A DNA stretch of 64,000 nucleotides. Source: Pontibacillus yanchengensis Y32. GTDB taxonomy: Bacteria > Bacillota > Bacilli > Bacillales > BH030062. The translations under genes and the position numbers were made by a program. Shown here piece after piece: positions 53,915 to 63,304 of this stretch. How positions within the stretch are numbered: the first letter of the stretch is position 1; every line of letters begins with the position of its first letter. Under the pieces are notes generated by a model. That model saw nothing but the letters and a program-made list of their open reading frames with translations, ran no database searches and had not been told where the DNA came from. The DNA lies in assembly GCF_000770635.1 (NCBI RefSeq), contig NZ_AVBF01000004.1:1-64000 (forward strand), read 5' to 3'.

Positions 53915-54276
53915 AGATACTTTACTACAGCATATCCAAGCAACACCCAACCGATTAGGAACGATACGCCACCTAGTGGTGTGATCATCGCAAAGGTCTT
54001 GATGCTTGTTACACTATAAATATATAAGCTACCCGAGAACAGGATAATTCCGACTAAAAACGCCCAACCTGCAGCGCCAAGGTTACCTGTTATTTTACTC
54101 ATTAGTAATCCAACGATAAACAACGCCATTGTATGGAACATTTGGTAATCGACTGCTTTTTCCCATGTTTTCAGCATTTTCTCAGATACTTTTCCTTCTA
54201 ACCCATGGGCACCAAATGCACCAAGCGCAACGGAAATAAACCCATTTACAACGGCTATAATTAAAAACAATTTCAT
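53911..54276 (-). CDS. ywdK: DUF423 membrane protein (YwdK)
   Basis: 121 residues, four membrane helices; VALGAFGAHGLEGKVSEKML and VDYQMFHTMALFIVGLL, then ITPLGGVSFLIGWVLLGYA are diagnostic for DUF423. Function unknown. ATG with AAGGGGAG. Syntenic with B. subtilis ywdK, followed here by a distant terminator at 53600-53634. Confidence 0.88.
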   Translation of the reverse strand: MKLFLIIAVVNGFISVALGAFGAHGLEGKVSEKMLKTWEKAVDYQMFHTMALFIVGLLMSKITGNLGAAGWAFLVGIILFSGSLYIYSVTSIKTFAMITPLGGVSFLIGWVLLGYAVVKYL

Positions 54277-54308
54277 GCTCGAACTCCCCTTTTTCTATCT
54301 ATTGCTTC

Positions 54309-54626
54309 TTAAAAATCAAATAATGACTCTCCGTTTGCTTCCTCATGATTAATGGAAGGCTCGCTCTTCGGAGCTGGTTGAGGTGATGGAGAGGCCGTGG
54401 GTTGTTGAGACTGTGTTGATGTCATCATTTGCTGAGCGGCTGTAGATGGTTGCTGCATCGTTTGCATGGATGAGATGGATGCTCCCTCATCATCTACAAT
54501 TAAATCACCCAATAACTTTACCGCTCGGACATGCTCTTTTACCTTCTCTGGATGTTGCTTCACCAGATTGGCCTCCTGAAGCTCCTTCATCATTTTTTGT
54601 AAAATTTGATCGTATGAAACAGACAT
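54309..54626 (-). CDS. ywdI: YwdI family protein
   Basis: 105-residue soluble protein; the helical N-terminal half (SYDQILQKMMKELQEANLVK, VRAVKLLGDLIVDDE) is conserved in YwdI, followed by a Gln/Ser/Pro-rich tail ending GESLFDF. Function unknown. The frame opens at 54656, but ATG 54626 has AAGGAGG 7 bp upstream. Between ywdK and the potassium channel gene, 13 bp after the latter. Confidence 0.85.
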   Translation of the reverse strand: MSVSYDQILQKMMKELQEANLVKQHPEKVKEHVRAVKLLGDLIVDDEGASISSMQTMQQPSTAAQQMMTSTQSQQPTASPSPQPAPKSEPSINHEEANGESLFDF

Positions 54627-54639
54627 GATGTTATCCTCC

Positions 54640-55623
54640 TTACGCTTGCTTTTCAAATAGCTCTAGTCTTGATTGTTCACCGAATACAATGAGTACATCA
54701 CCTGTATGGATATATTCATCAGGATCAGGGTTTCGTATAAATTGCTCGCCTCGTTTTATACCAACAATCGTGATCCCATAAATCGCTCGAATATTAAGTT
54801 CTTTAATACTTTTTCTATGCCAGACGGAGCTACTGGATACCACAATCTCCTCTACATTATAATCCTCATAGCCTGCATGTAAAATAGTATCTATATATTC
54901 TATACTAACTGGCTTCAAAATAGACAAGGCCATACGTCTTCCACCTAAATGAGATGGATTGATTACGCGGTCCGCTCCAGCCCGTTTTAGTTTCTCTTCA
55001 CTTGCTTGTTTCTCCGCACGTGCAACGACTTGGAGTCTATCATTTAACCCTTTTACCGTTAAGGTTACAAACACATTATCAGCATCATTGGGTAATGTCG
55101 TCACGAGTCCAGCGGCTTTTTCCACGCCAGCCTTCAAAAGCGTTTCATCATCTGTTGCATCTCCAGTCAGAAGTAGCACCTGATCATCCAGATGACTTTC
55201 CACCTCTTCGTTTCGATCGATGACTACGACTGTATGATCATGTTTAAGCAGTTGTTCATAAACCTGCTCTCCCACTCTACCAAACCCACATAATATAAAG
55301 TGATTTTCTAATCTGGATAGCTTCTTCTCCATTTTTCTCATCCTTGCTTCTTTTGAAAAAGTGCCTTCAATAATCGTTGCGGCAGTAATACCTAGACTAT
55401 AGGTGACAATGCCAATTGCTATCGGAATCAACGCGAGTGTAAATAGCTTCCCTCCAAGCGTTGAAGGGACAGCATCACCATATCCAACCGTAAGAACCGA
55501 GACAACCGTAAGCCATAAGCTATCAAAAAAATCCAGATTCTCTAAGAACATATATCCTATCGAACCTATCAGTATTAAAAAGGTAGATAACAGAAATATA
55601 AGGATTAAGCGCTTTTTGACCAC
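54640..55623 (-). CDS. Two-TM potassium channel with RCK domains
   Basis: 327-residue ion channel: helix about 7-27, pore loop with selectivity filter TVGYGD (45-50), helix about 60-85, then cytosolic RCK_N (HFILCGFGRVGEQVYEQLL, DATDDETLLKAG) and RCK_C (SIKELNIRAIYGITIVGIKR ... GDVLIVFG). Probably gates K+ in response to nucleotide or cation binding. GTG 55623 is well spaced from AGGGG and preferred to the TTG at 55632. Similar in plan to B. subtilis YugO; it is directly followed by ywdI. Confidence 0.9.
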   Translation of the reverse strand: MVKKRLILIFLLSTFLILIGSIGYMFLENLDFFDSLWLTVVSVLTVGYGDAVPSTLGGKLFTLALIPIAIGIVTYSLGITAATIIEGTFSKEARMRKMEKKLSRLENHFILCGFGRVGEQVYEQLLKHDHTVVVIDRNEEVESHLDDQVLLLTGDATDDETLLKAGVEKAAGLVTTLPNDADNVFVTLTVKGLNDRLQVVARAEKQASEEKLKRAGADRVINPSHLGGRRMALSILKPVSIEYIDTILHAGYEDYNVEEIVVSSSSVWHRKSIKELNIRAIYGITIVGIKRGEQFIRNPDPDEYIHTGDVLIVFGEQSRLELFEKQA

Positions 55624-55726
55624 AATGAACAATCCCCTATGTACTTTTTTCTAGTATATCAGATTACTACCACAAACGCCTGCTGTGCTTGCTTTTCTTC
55701 CTATTATATTATTACAGCAATAAGAA

Positions 55727-55768
55727 AAGCACTGGCACACCATATAGAGGTGCTCCAGTGCTTTGGAC
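55727..55768 (-). terminator. Terminator downstream of the NSS transporter gene
   Basis: Minus-strand AAAGCACTGG/CCAGTGCTTT stem plus AGCACC/GGTGTG inner pairs, then TCTTATTGC. Array 9 lies between it and the stop codon, so the array is in the 3' untranslated region. Confidence 0.75.
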
Positions 55769-55781
55769 TACCGATTTGCAG

Positions 55782-55892
55782 TCGCTCCTATTTCTCAAAA
55801 GTCGCTCCTGATTTTCGATTTCCGCTCTTATATATTAAAAGTTGATCCTATTTTTCAAAAGTCGCTACTGATATTGTAAGAGTCGCTCCTAA
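55782..55892. repeat. 20-bp periodic TCGCTC array 9
   Basis: Units at 55782, 55802, 55822, 55842, 55862 and 55883, with GTCGCTCCTATTT and GTTGATCCTATTT variants. Lies in the 3' untranslated region of the NSS transporter gene. Confidence 0.85.
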
Positions 55893-55896
55893 TCGC

Positions 55897-57255
55897 CTAC
55901 AACAAAGACAGCAGCCAACTAAGCAATCCAACCGACTGTAGGAAAATAATGATGATTAATAATGGTGCAACGAACTTAATCAAGCCATACCATACAAATC
56001 GAAGTTTGGACGTTGCCATATCACTTGCTTGGAAAGCTTCGTCCTTCTTCCATTGCCAGCCTACAAACAGGGCGATGACTAAGCCTCCAAGTGGTAAGAA
56101 GATATTCGATGCAATGTAGTCCATCGAATCCATGATATTGTTCTCCCCAATGATCGTTACACCTGACCAGATGCCCATTCCAAGGGATACAAAGATTCCT
56201 AATACGAACATGATACTTCCAACCAAACCACTGCTGAACGTACGGGACCAATTAAATTTACGAGTGAAGTAGGCTACAGGTACTTCTAGAATGGAGATTG
56301 CAGATGATAACGATGCAATCGATAAGAGTAAGAAGAACGTAAAGCCGACGACATTGCCAAACGGCATTTCTGCAAATATACCTGGTAACGTGATAAACAC
56401 AAGGCTCGGCCCGGAGCTTGGCGAAATACCGAATGCATATACAGCTGGAAAAATAACGATACCTGAAATGATGGCAAATACCGTATCCATAATGCCAATG
56501 CCAACCGTAGCAGACGGTAGAGATTCTTTTTTGGATAAATAACTTCCATAGGTCATCATGCCACCCATCCCGATACTAAGGGAAAAGAAAGCCTGTCCTA
56601 ACGCCCCTAAATATACAGAAGGTTCTGTTAAACTACTCCAATTCGGTTGAAAAAGGAACTTCAGCCCTTCCATTGCTCCATCTAAAGACACGCTATAGAT
56701 CGCTAGAGCAATCATCATAACCGCTAACGCTGGCATAAAGATTTTGTTCGCTTTTTCGATCCCCTGCCTAACACCGGTAAGAACGACTGAAATCGTAAGC
56801 ACCATAAATAATGCATGCCAAAACAGTGGCGTGTAGTTATTGGAAATTAACGATTGGAACGTAGCTCCATATCCTCCATTTGGGAGTACCCAGAATGTGC
56901 CGTTGATATAATTCCATAAATAATATAAAGACCAACCCGCAACAACACTATAAAAGGACAATATTAAAAAGGCACTTCCAATACCCATAAATCCCGCTAA
57001 ATACCATGGTTTTTTTGGTGCTAAATTCTGATAAGCCCCAACCACATCTCCTTGACCTTGTCTACCTATACTAAACTCCGAAAGCAAAACCGGAATTCCG
57101 ATTAGAAAAACAAAGCCCAGATATAGAAGTAAAAAGGCACCTCCACCATTTTCACCAGCTACATAGGAAAAGCGCCATATATTACCGAGACCGACCGCAG
57201 ACCCCATAGCCGCAAGCATGAAGCCTAGCTTTGATGCCCATTTTTCTCTTGCCAT
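55897..57255 (-). CDS. Sodium-dependent transporter, NSS/SNF family
   Basis: 452 residues with 11-12 membrane helices. WASKLGFMLAAMGSAVGLGNIWRFSY at the N terminus is the unwound helix-1 sodium-site signature of LeuT-like carriers, and GQAFFSLSIGMGGMMTYGSYL is helix 6. Sodium-coupled uptake of an amino acid or related amine; B. subtilis YocR/YhdH are the nearest types recalled. ATG with AAGGAGG. A single gene with a repeat array in its 3' region. Confidence 0.92.
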   Translation of the reverse strand: MAREKWASKLGFMLAAMGSAVGLGNIWRFSYVAGENGGGAFLLLYLGFVFLIGIPVLLSEFSIGRQGQGDVVGAYQNLAPKKPWYLAGFMGIGSAFLILSFYSVVAGWSLYYLWNYINGTFWVLPNGGYGATFQSLISNNYTPLFWHALFMVLTISVVLTGVRQGIEKANKIFMPALAVMMIALAIYSVSLDGAMEGLKFLFQPNWSSLTEPSVYLGALGQAFFSLSIGMGGMMTYGSYLSKKESLPSATVGIGIMDTVFAIISGIVIFPAVYAFGISPSSGPSLVFITLPGIFAEMPFGNVVGFTFFLLLSIASLSSAISILEVPVAYFTRKFNWSRTFSSGLVGSIMFVLGIFVSLGMGIWSGVTIIGENNIMDSMDYIASNIFLPLGGLVIALFVGWQWKKDEAFQASDMATSKLRFVWYGLIKFVAPLLIIIIFLQSVGLLSWLLSLL

Positions 57256-57362
57256 GTCCCATAACCTCCTTACGTATCAAATACTCATCACTATAGCACA
57301 TAATCGCGCTAAAGAATATATGAATTCTGAAATTTCAATTATATAACAATTGGGTTTTATCA

Positions 57363-57400
57363 CGTAAAAAAGGGATATAACCAGCCGTTATACCCCTATA
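57363..57400 (-). terminator. Terminator of the LysR-type gene
   Basis: Minus-strand GGGGTATAAC/GTTATATCCC stem followed by TTTTTTACG. Confidence 0.88.
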
Positions 57401-57455
57401 AAAAAACCGTATTTCTTCTATTATGTTCAATAGCTGTACGATAGATTCATACACC

Positions 57456-58295
57456 TTATCGAGAGGGAAGAAAAGCTTGATACAGTGTCTCTACAATATC
57501 TTTTGTCGTCGCATACAAATACATCTTCCTCGTTAAAGGAGCTTGCTGGAGTTTTAAAAATACAACTCCGATATGTGACGTATTTTCAGCTAATAATCCC
57601 GGTATGTAGGCTACCCCATCCCCTAAATATGCGTAGCCAAGCATTTCATAATAGTTCATCTCTTTAATTGGTGGGGATTGGTCAGCTTGTTTCATCAGCT
57701 GGAAAACTTGTTGATACAGAAGTGTTGAGGATGGTGTGAGTAGCTGAGGGTATTGAAAACATTCCTCCATCGTAATGCTTTCCTTTTCCGCTAATGGATG
57801 AGAAGTAGATACGGCCACATAAATCTCATCATGAAATAGGAAACGGGAATAGAGACCGTCTACTTCAGGTGGATCAGGCAAGATAGCTGCATCGATTTTC
57901 TGCTTCTGAAGCAGTGGCAACAAGTCTTTGCTGTAATCCTTTACGATGGTCACTTCTACAGATAACTTCTTTAATCGATCTAAGTATTTGGGCAACAAAT
58001 ACGTACTAATAGAGGGGATGGATCCAAATCGTATCTGTTGATCTAGATTATTTTGTTCCACCTTGTGAGCAATGGCCGTGAAATGAGGCTCCAGATCCTC
58101 ATACAGCTTTTGACCCTTTTCGGTTAATTCAATCCCTTTATGTGTACGATGAAATAAAGCAAAACCAAGTTGCTCCTCCAGTAACTTCATTTGCTTACTC
58201 AAAGCTGTCTGGGAGATAAATAGAGCTTCAGCTGCCTTGGTCAGACTATTTTGTTTACACACTTCGATGAAGTAATTTAATGATTCTAAGTTCAA
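57456..58295 (-). CDS. LysR family transcriptional regulator
   Basis: 279 residues: N-terminal winged helix-turn-helix (NSLTKAAEALFISQTALSKQMKLLEEQLG about 16-44) and a two-lobed effector domain. TTG start 5 bp after GAGGATGAG. It is divergent from a YczE-type membrane protein, and their 5' ends overlap by the upstream frame, so it probably controls that gene. Effector unknown. Confidence 0.9.
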   Translation of the reverse strand: MNLESLNYFIEVCKQNSLTKAAEALFISQTALSKQMKLLEEQLGFALFHRTHKGIELTEKGQKLYEDLEPHFTAIAHKVEQNNLDQQIRFGSIPSISTYLLPKYLDRLKKLSVEVTIVKDYSKDLLPLLQKQKIDAAILPDPPEVDGLYSRFLFHDEIYVAVSTSHPLAEKESITMEECFQYPQLLTPSSTLLYQQVFQLMKQADQSPPIKEMNYYEMLGYAYLGDGVAYIPGLLAENTSHIGVVFLKLQQAPLTRKMYLYATTKDIVETLYQAFLPSR

Positions 58296-58339
58296 TTATG
58301 CTCATCCTCAAAAATCTTTTTATTATGGTTGGTGAAACA

Positions 58340-58960
58340 ATGTTTTATGTTAAATCGATTGCTTATTTACTCGGAATGAATATTTGTTTTATTGGTGCAG
58401 CGCTCATGGTCAAAGCCAACTTAGGCACCGGAACATGGACAGCTTTCTTTGCGGGACTTGAACATCAATTCGGTCTTACGATTGGATTCTGGTATGGATT
58501 TATCCAATTTATCTTAATCTTTGTAAATGCGTGGCTATTTAAACGTAAGCCGTCCTTATCCCCTGTACTTCCTTTAGTATTAGAAGCACTCCTGTTTGAT
58601 TTTTGGTTAGAGATTGTGTTCCAATCCTTCACAATGGGAGGTCACTTGTTTATCGAAAAAGTTGCTGTGTTCGTACTCGGCCTTGCCTTAACGAGCCTTG
58701 GTGTTGCCATCTATATGACAGTAGGGTTCCCAAATGCACCACGAGATGACTTGTTCTTGGCCATCAGTCAGCGATTTCATAAAAGTATCCGTTTCGCACA
58801 AACTTCGATATCTTTTGTAGCCACAAGCTCTGCTTTATTACTTGGAGGACCTGTGTTTATCGGAACGTTTATTTCGTTATGTTTTTATGGCCAACTGATT
58901 CAATTTTGGACACTTCTCTCTTCTAAGACTTGGCGAAAACTCAGCCATACCCTTGCATAA
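58340..58960 (+). CDS. YczE/YitT-type integral membrane protein
   Basis: 206 residues with five hydrophobic helices; GMNICFIGAALMVKANLGTGTWTAF and SLGVAIYMTVGFPNAPRDDLFLAIS are the YczE-like hallmarks. Function unknown; some are exporters near LysR genes. The frame opens at 58280 inside the LysR gene, but the Met at 58340 follows GGTTGGTGA and fits the first helix; ATG 58325 is possible. Convergent with the next small gene, 5 bp apart. Confidence 0.8.
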   Translation: MFYVKSIAYLLGMNICFIGAALMVKANLGTGTWTAFFAGLEHQFGLTIGFWYGFIQFILIFVNAWLFKRKPSLSPVLPLVLEALLFDFWLEIVFQSFTMGGHLFIEKVAVFVLGLALTSLGVAIYMTVGFPNAPRDDLFLAISQRFHKSIRFAQTSISFVATSSALLLGGPVFIGTFISLCFYGQLIQFWTLLSSKTWRKLSHTLA

Positions 58961-58964
58961 ACAC

Positions 58965-59180
58965 CTATCTTTTCACATCAAATGTAGAAAGGCTAGTAGG
59001 TTTTTGAGAAGTTGGTTTCTTTTTTGATTCAAAATGAAAGCAAGGAGATCCTGAGACCTTCAACACATAGGCTGATGGGATTTCCTTGGTTTTAAATCCG
59101 TATGCTTTACACCCTCTTGGAAATTCGGGATTCCACGTTGTGTAAAAATGTTTACATTGAAAGCAGTTTCTTTTTGTCAT
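58965..59180 (-). CDS. Small four-cysteine zinc-ribbon-like protein
   Basis: 71-residue protein: RNCFQCKHFYTTWNPEFPRGCKAYGF and SGSPCFHFESKK (in two parts), Cys at about 6, 9, 24 and 47, a likely zinc site. Such proteins lie near uracil-DNA glycosylase genes in Bacillus and are sometimes named for them, without evidence. GGAGGAGGG before ATG 59180. Divergent from ywaF. Confidence 0.75.
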   Translation of the reverse strand: MTKRNCFQCKHFYTTWNPEFPRGCKAYGFKTKEIPSAYVLKVSGSPCFHFESKKKPTSQKPTSLSTFDVKR

Positions 59181-59260
59181 GCTGCCCTCCTCCAAAATCG
59201 TTCTCTAGGATAGTGCGTTGTGCTACAATGAATGGAATATTACTTAAAAGGACTGGTCGT

Positions 59261-60022
59261 ATGAAGCACTGGTTCGCACCTGAGGTAACGAATCCTTTTC
59301 ATATATTTTCTGCAAGCCATTTTTCAATGATTAGCCTTTACTTCATCGTACTTCTCTTCTTTTTCATAGCCTATAAACCTTTGCGGCAACAAAAAAGGCT
59401 TTACACATTTACAAAATGGACACTATTTACACTTTTGCTCGTATGTGAAGTTGGTTACACCACCTGGGCGTTATCCACAAACACGTGGAATATGCGAGAA
59501 CACGCTCCGCTCCATTTATGCGGTATAGCAGGTATTATTGGGATGATTGCCATCCTATCCAACAGCAAAAAGCTAATGCAAATCCTGTATTTTATTGGTA
59601 TTATACCAGCTTTTATAGCAATCCTAACACCAGAATTAATTTATGGATTCCCGCATTTTCGATTTTGGAAGTTTTTCGTCCATCACATGACGATATCGTT
59701 AACAGGAGTATTTCTTATTCTCACATCCCAAGTTAGCATCACCTTCCGCTCTATGGTCGAGACGTATGCCTACTTGAACGTATATGCCGTATTTGCGTTT
59801 TTCTTGAACATGACAATTGGAGCCAACTATTTGTACCTCTCTGACACCCCAACGGTTAACTCACCACTTGATTTACTAGGAAGTGGTGTCTGGTATTATA
59901 TCAACCTGGAATTGCTATGTATTGGCGTGTTTCTAGGTATGTATCTCTTGTATAAGATGGTGGAGCGCTTATTCAGTAGTAATTCGCCAACCTATTCTCA
60001 TGGTAAAAAGACCAGCTCGTGA
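59261..60022 (+). CDS. ywaF: YwaF family membrane protein (TIGR02206)
   Basis: 253 residues, about seven membrane helices. HIFSASHFSMISLYFIVLL, APLHLCGIAGIIGMIA and FVHHMTISLTGVFLILTSQ are TIGR02206 features, with conserved polar residues inside helices. Function unknown. The frame opens inside the neighbouring gene, but ATG 59261 has AAAAGGA upstream; TACAAT at about 59224 may be its -10. Confidence 0.87.
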   Translation: MKHWFAPEVTNPFHIFSASHFSMISLYFIVLLFFFIAYKPLRQQKRLYTFTKWTLFTLLLVCEVGYTTWALSTNTWNMREHAPLHLCGIAGIIGMIAILSNSKKLMQILYFIGIIPAFIAILTPELIYGFPHFRFWKFFVHHMTISLTGVFLILTSQVSITFRSMVETYAYLNVYAVFAFFLNMTIGANYLYLSDTPTVNSPLDLLGSGVWYYINLELLCIGVFLGMYLLYKMVERLFSSNSPTYSHGKKTSS

Positions 60023-60243
60023 TGTGTAATTCGGTTCAGAGCATAAACTTATTTGCAATAATTTTTCTGTTTAAAATAAAGATTGATAGAGCACCAAAAG
60101 CAGTACGATTTATTAGGACCTAAAACTTTATCTTTTTTCAAGGTATAGTGGAATTTAATGGTAAAATAGTGGTGAAGTGATTGGTCTGTTTATTCAACAT
60201 GTGATTTAGTTGAATAAGAAAATATCATTGGAGGTGCCACCTT

Positions 60244-60495
60244 TTGGAACAAAAATATGGCAAGCTCTCTGTTACATTATTATTAGTGACCGCTATATTC
60301 TATCCATTAATGGTAATGACTCAAATTGGCACAGCTGGACTTGTTAATGGATTACTAGTTGTGGGTGTTATTGGTGCTTTCATAACAGCACTCATTAGCA
60401 AAAAAGGAACATGGAAGACAATTGGTTTAGTGGTTTCTTCTTTAATCATCGCCATTTATTTAGCGTTGATAGTTATGTATTGGTTTGCTTTTTAA
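60244..60495 (+). CDS. Small hypothetical membrane protein
   Basis: 83 residues, three hydrophobic helices (about 8-26, 31-52, 57-81) separated by short basic loops. Not recognised. TTG start with GGAGGTG 9 bp upstream, a strong ribosome site; terminator at 60612-60647. Confidence 0.7.
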   Translation: MEQKYGKLSVTLLLVTAIFYPLMVMTQIGTAGLVNGLLVVGVIGAFITALISKKGTWKTIGLVVSSLIIAIYLALIVMYWFAF

Positions 60496-60611
60496 CAGGT
60501 TAGGTATGCTGGTTATAATAGATAATACAGTTCCAAAGTATGTGATATGCTTTACTAGGTTTTGCAAATTTGGAAAACACAACTAGTTCACATCATATTA
60601 TACTAACTGAT

Positions 60612-60648
60612 AAAAACGCAGAAGATACTCAACCTCTGCGTTTTTGTG
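60612..60648 (+). terminator. Terminator downstream of the small membrane protein gene
   Basis: AAAACGCAGA..TCTGCGTTTT stem with TGTG after; also A-rich on the other side, so possibly bidirectional with the NhaC-type gene. Confidence 0.8.
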
Positions 60649-60780
60649 TGTTATTTTGTTATCTGACTTTTAGCGATTTATTATTTTTCTTCTCAAAACC
60701 GAACAAATAACGTGATGGGTGTTGTTTTTTCTAGGTAAGAAAGACGTCTTCTTTACTTCCGTCAAATCACCCCTAGTTCC

Positions 60781-62211
60781 TCACGAAAGAAAAAACGGAA
60801 GAACTAAATACAGAACGGCTGCCACTCCTGCTGAAATAAGCGCGGGCTTCAGTTTGAACTTGGCATAGCGCACAGCATTAAGGTTCAGAATACCTGCTGT
60901 TGTGTTGTTATTGTCGCTTAGTGGGGATGAAAATGCGCCAAATGTTCCACTGGCAAACACCGCACCTATTACAATTGGTAACGAACTACCGGAAACACTT
61001 GCGATCGATACGCCTACTGGCATTAATATCCCCCATGTCCCCCATGAGGATCCGATGAAATAGGAGAGACTGCAACCAATGATAAATACTAGCACTGCTA
61101 CAAAGGAAGCCGGAATCCACTTTAGGGATTCCGAAATCGTATCTGCGAAATTCAGTGCCTCTGATCCTTTACTTAATCCCCAAACCATCGCCAGCAGTAA
61201 AATAACGCTCATCATTTCGTTTCCACCTGTTACGAGTTCATTCATTTGCTTACGCAATGGATGAGACGTAATTTTCAGGTACACCACAAACCAAACAATT
61301 GATAAAACAACGGCTATAACCATTGCATCCAGCACACGTGAATTAATGAGTGCTTGCCATCCTTCTTTTCCTTCTTTAATGCCAAATACGTACATCAATA
61401 CAAACGTTAGTAAAATCACACTAGCCAACGGCAAAATAAGATTCCACGGTTTTGACGGAAGATCTTTCGCTACAGATGGATGACAGTCCTCCCATTGATC
61501 ATCGTCATCATCTTCTTGCTCCTTTTTCGCATCTTCTTCAGGAGTATTTTCCGCTTCAACAGCTTGTTTCTTGGAACTATGAAAAAAGCTAAGATAAAAG
61601 CCAATTAAGAGCATGGCAATCGCAAAAAAATTAAACGGAATACTCTGCAAGAAAAGCGTATAACCATCCCCTTCTAATTTTGTTTGATCAAGGGATAGCT
61701 CAATCACAGAGGACATGTACCCAACGAATGCTGTGGCAATAGGAATCAGGACAATAAACGGAGCAGCAGTCGTTTCAATGACAAAGCCTAATTCCTGCTT
61801 ACTCATCGGTATTTTTTTAATCATTGCTTTCATGACAGGCGCAATCGTAACAATACGGAAACTAGGAGCACTAAAGGTACCTAAAGCAGAAATCCACGTT
61901 AATGTAAACGCACCCTTTTTCCCCTCAATCCGTTCGGTCGCAGCCTGCACAAACCCTTTGATGCCTCCAGATATTCGAATAAGTCCAATTAACGCAGCAA
62001 ACGCATATAAAAAGATAATAATTTTCAGGTTAGCCTCATCGGTGAGTCCTCCAATCACGAACTCCAACGCCTTCGTCATCCCACCCAACACTTCCGGCTG
62101 AACTAGGTAACCAGCAACAACCACCCCCAAAAATAAACTAGGAATCACTTGTTTTGTTGAAATGGCAGCTATAACGACAATAATAAATGGAATTACCGAT
62201 AACCAATTCAT
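60781..62211 (-). CDS. NhaC family Na+/H+ antiporter
   Basis: 476 residues, about 11-12 membrane helices with an acidic cytosolic loop (EEDAKKEQEDDDDDQ about 222-236). GSSWGTWGILMPVGVSIA and GAFSSPLSDNNNTTAGIL are NhaC/YuiF-type conserved segments, and SAPSFRIVTIAPV an equivalent of the inverted repeat. Sodium, proton or malate/lactate coupling cannot be told apart. The ATG at 62211 is 9 bp from GAGG, preferred over Met at 62226. A salt-adapted lifestyle would fit. Confidence 0.87.
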   Translation of the reverse strand: MNWLSVIPFIIVVIAAISTKQVIPSLFLGVVVAGYLVQPEVLGGMTKALEFVIGGLTDEANLKIIIFLYAFAALIGLIRISGGIKGFVQAATERIEGKKGAFTLTWISALGTFSAPSFRIVTIAPVMKAMIKKIPMSKQELGFVIETTAAPFIVLIPIATAFVGYMSSVIELSLDQTKLEGDGYTLFLQSIPFNFFAIAMLLIGFYLSFFHSSKKQAVEAENTPEEDAKKEQEDDDDDQWEDCHPSVAKDLPSKPWNLILPLASVILLTFVLMYVFGIKEGKEGWQALINSRVLDAMVIAVVLSIVWFVVYLKITSHPLRKQMNELVTGGNEMMSVILLLAMVWGLSKGSEALNFADTISESLKWIPASFVAVLVFIIGCSLSYFIGSSWGTWGILMPVGVSIASVSGSSLPIVIGAVFASGTFGAFSSPLSDNNNTTAGILNLNAVRYAKFKLKPALISAGVAAVLYLVLPFFLS

Positions 62212-62468
62212 GTACATTTTCCTCATTTCTGAAATACTCTTGTTAGCTTGTGATAAATGAGTGGATTTATGCTTGAATGGATAGGGAGATATAATTTGTA
62301 AGTGCGATCATGTAAAATGAGAAAAAAACATTGTTATAATCTACAAATTGGCGAAATTCTTCACTCTTACAGAAGAATTTAATTAGCAAAACAAAATGAT
62401 ATATAGGTTATTTTTCCATAGTAGACTATACTGAAAGAGGGTTATTATTTATTGCGGAGGTGGATGAA

Positions 62469-62591
62469 ATGGGGTTAGTTTATATTGGGATCTTTTTTGC
62501 TGGTCTAGGTGTCTTCTTCGTTGGACTCGCTGCATTATGGGGAGTTACGGTGTACAATAAGAAAGAAGAAAGTTCCTCGGAAAATAAATAA
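62469..62591 (+). CDS. Small single-helix membrane protein
   Basis: 40-residue protein: one helix (about 3-27, IGIFFAGLGVFFVGLAALWG) and a short charged tail KKEESSSENK. GGAGGTGGATGAA before ATG is an excellent ribosome site. Unknown function; a typical short membrane peptide, followed by the 62636-62676 hairpin. Confidence 0.7.
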   Translation: MGLVYIGIFFAGLGVFFVGLAALWGVTVYNKKEESSSENK

Positions 62592-62633
62592 TATGCTACG
62601 CGATCCATCCTTCCAGTTGGGAGCCAGCAAACT

Positions 62634-62678
62634 CCCCATAAGAAAATGCTAAGATATAATCTTAGCATTTTCTTCTTT
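62634..62678. terminator. Bidirectional terminator
   Basis: AGAAAATGCTAAG/CTTAGCATTTTCT stem with TTCTTTTATG on the plus side. It can end 62469-62591 on the plus strand and 62707-62826 on the minus strand. Confidence 0.85.
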
Positions 62679-62706
62679 TATGTACTTAGGTGAAGCTAAC
62701 TGGGAG

Positions 62707-62826
62707 CTAGTAGTCATTTAGGTGTTTAAGATAGATCCAGCGAGCGAATTTCCATTCAGATTCTGTTAGTTTTCGAAACAGCTTCATTTCAAATTGCCTA
62801 ACAAATTCCTCAAAGCTTATGTACAT
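62707..62826 (-). CDS. Small helical protein, unrecognised
   Basis: 39 residues, mixed charged/aromatic and probably two helices (FEEFVRQFEMKLFRKL, ESEWKFARWIYLKHL). AAAGAGG sits 9 bp before the ATG and the hairpin at 62634-62678 follows, so gene architecture is complete. Composition looks protein-like rather than random. Not assigned to a family. Confidence 0.55.
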   Translation of the reverse strand: MYISFEEFVRQFEMKLFRKLTESEWKFARWIYLKHLNDY

Positions 62827-63304
62827 CCTTTAGAACCTCTTTCCTGAGCTAGCTCTTTTTGTTCCAATTAAGACAATATGACTATATTATTGCTTTAATT
62901 TTATAAAAAGTCAATTTCACTACGAAAACGTTAACAATTTTTACAAGAGCTACATATGTACCTAATACTTCTTTATAAAGCACCATATGAAAAAGCTGGT
63001 TCAACAATGTAAGTATCTTATCTTCTAAAAATTCTTGTTCCTTTGAATGAGAATATGTCCTCTTTTTCTCATCTTATATTATTATGCACTCCTCCTAAAA
63101 AATTTATTCACTATGCTATAAACCTATTTTATTATACGATCTCAACACTATACGCGAGAAGAATATCGTCTATTATTCTATGTTATAGTCCAAAAGAATT
63201 ATTTTTAATACAAAAAATAACAAAAATGACTATTATATCCATCTATACACGATAGATTTACGAGAATATAGTAATAGTACATCAAGAAGAAGGGAGGGAA
63301 TTTT
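62827..63304. other. Intergenic AT-rich region upstream of the Cys-rich gene
   Basis: About 480 bp, very AT-rich, no supported gene; a 70-codon plus frame has no ribosome site. It contains the presumed promoter of the Cys-rich gene near 63240-63280. Confidence 0.5.

Noticed and set aside
63043-63255. 70-codon plus-strand frame upstream of the Cys-rich gene
   Set aside because: AT-rich random-looking sequence without ribosome site.
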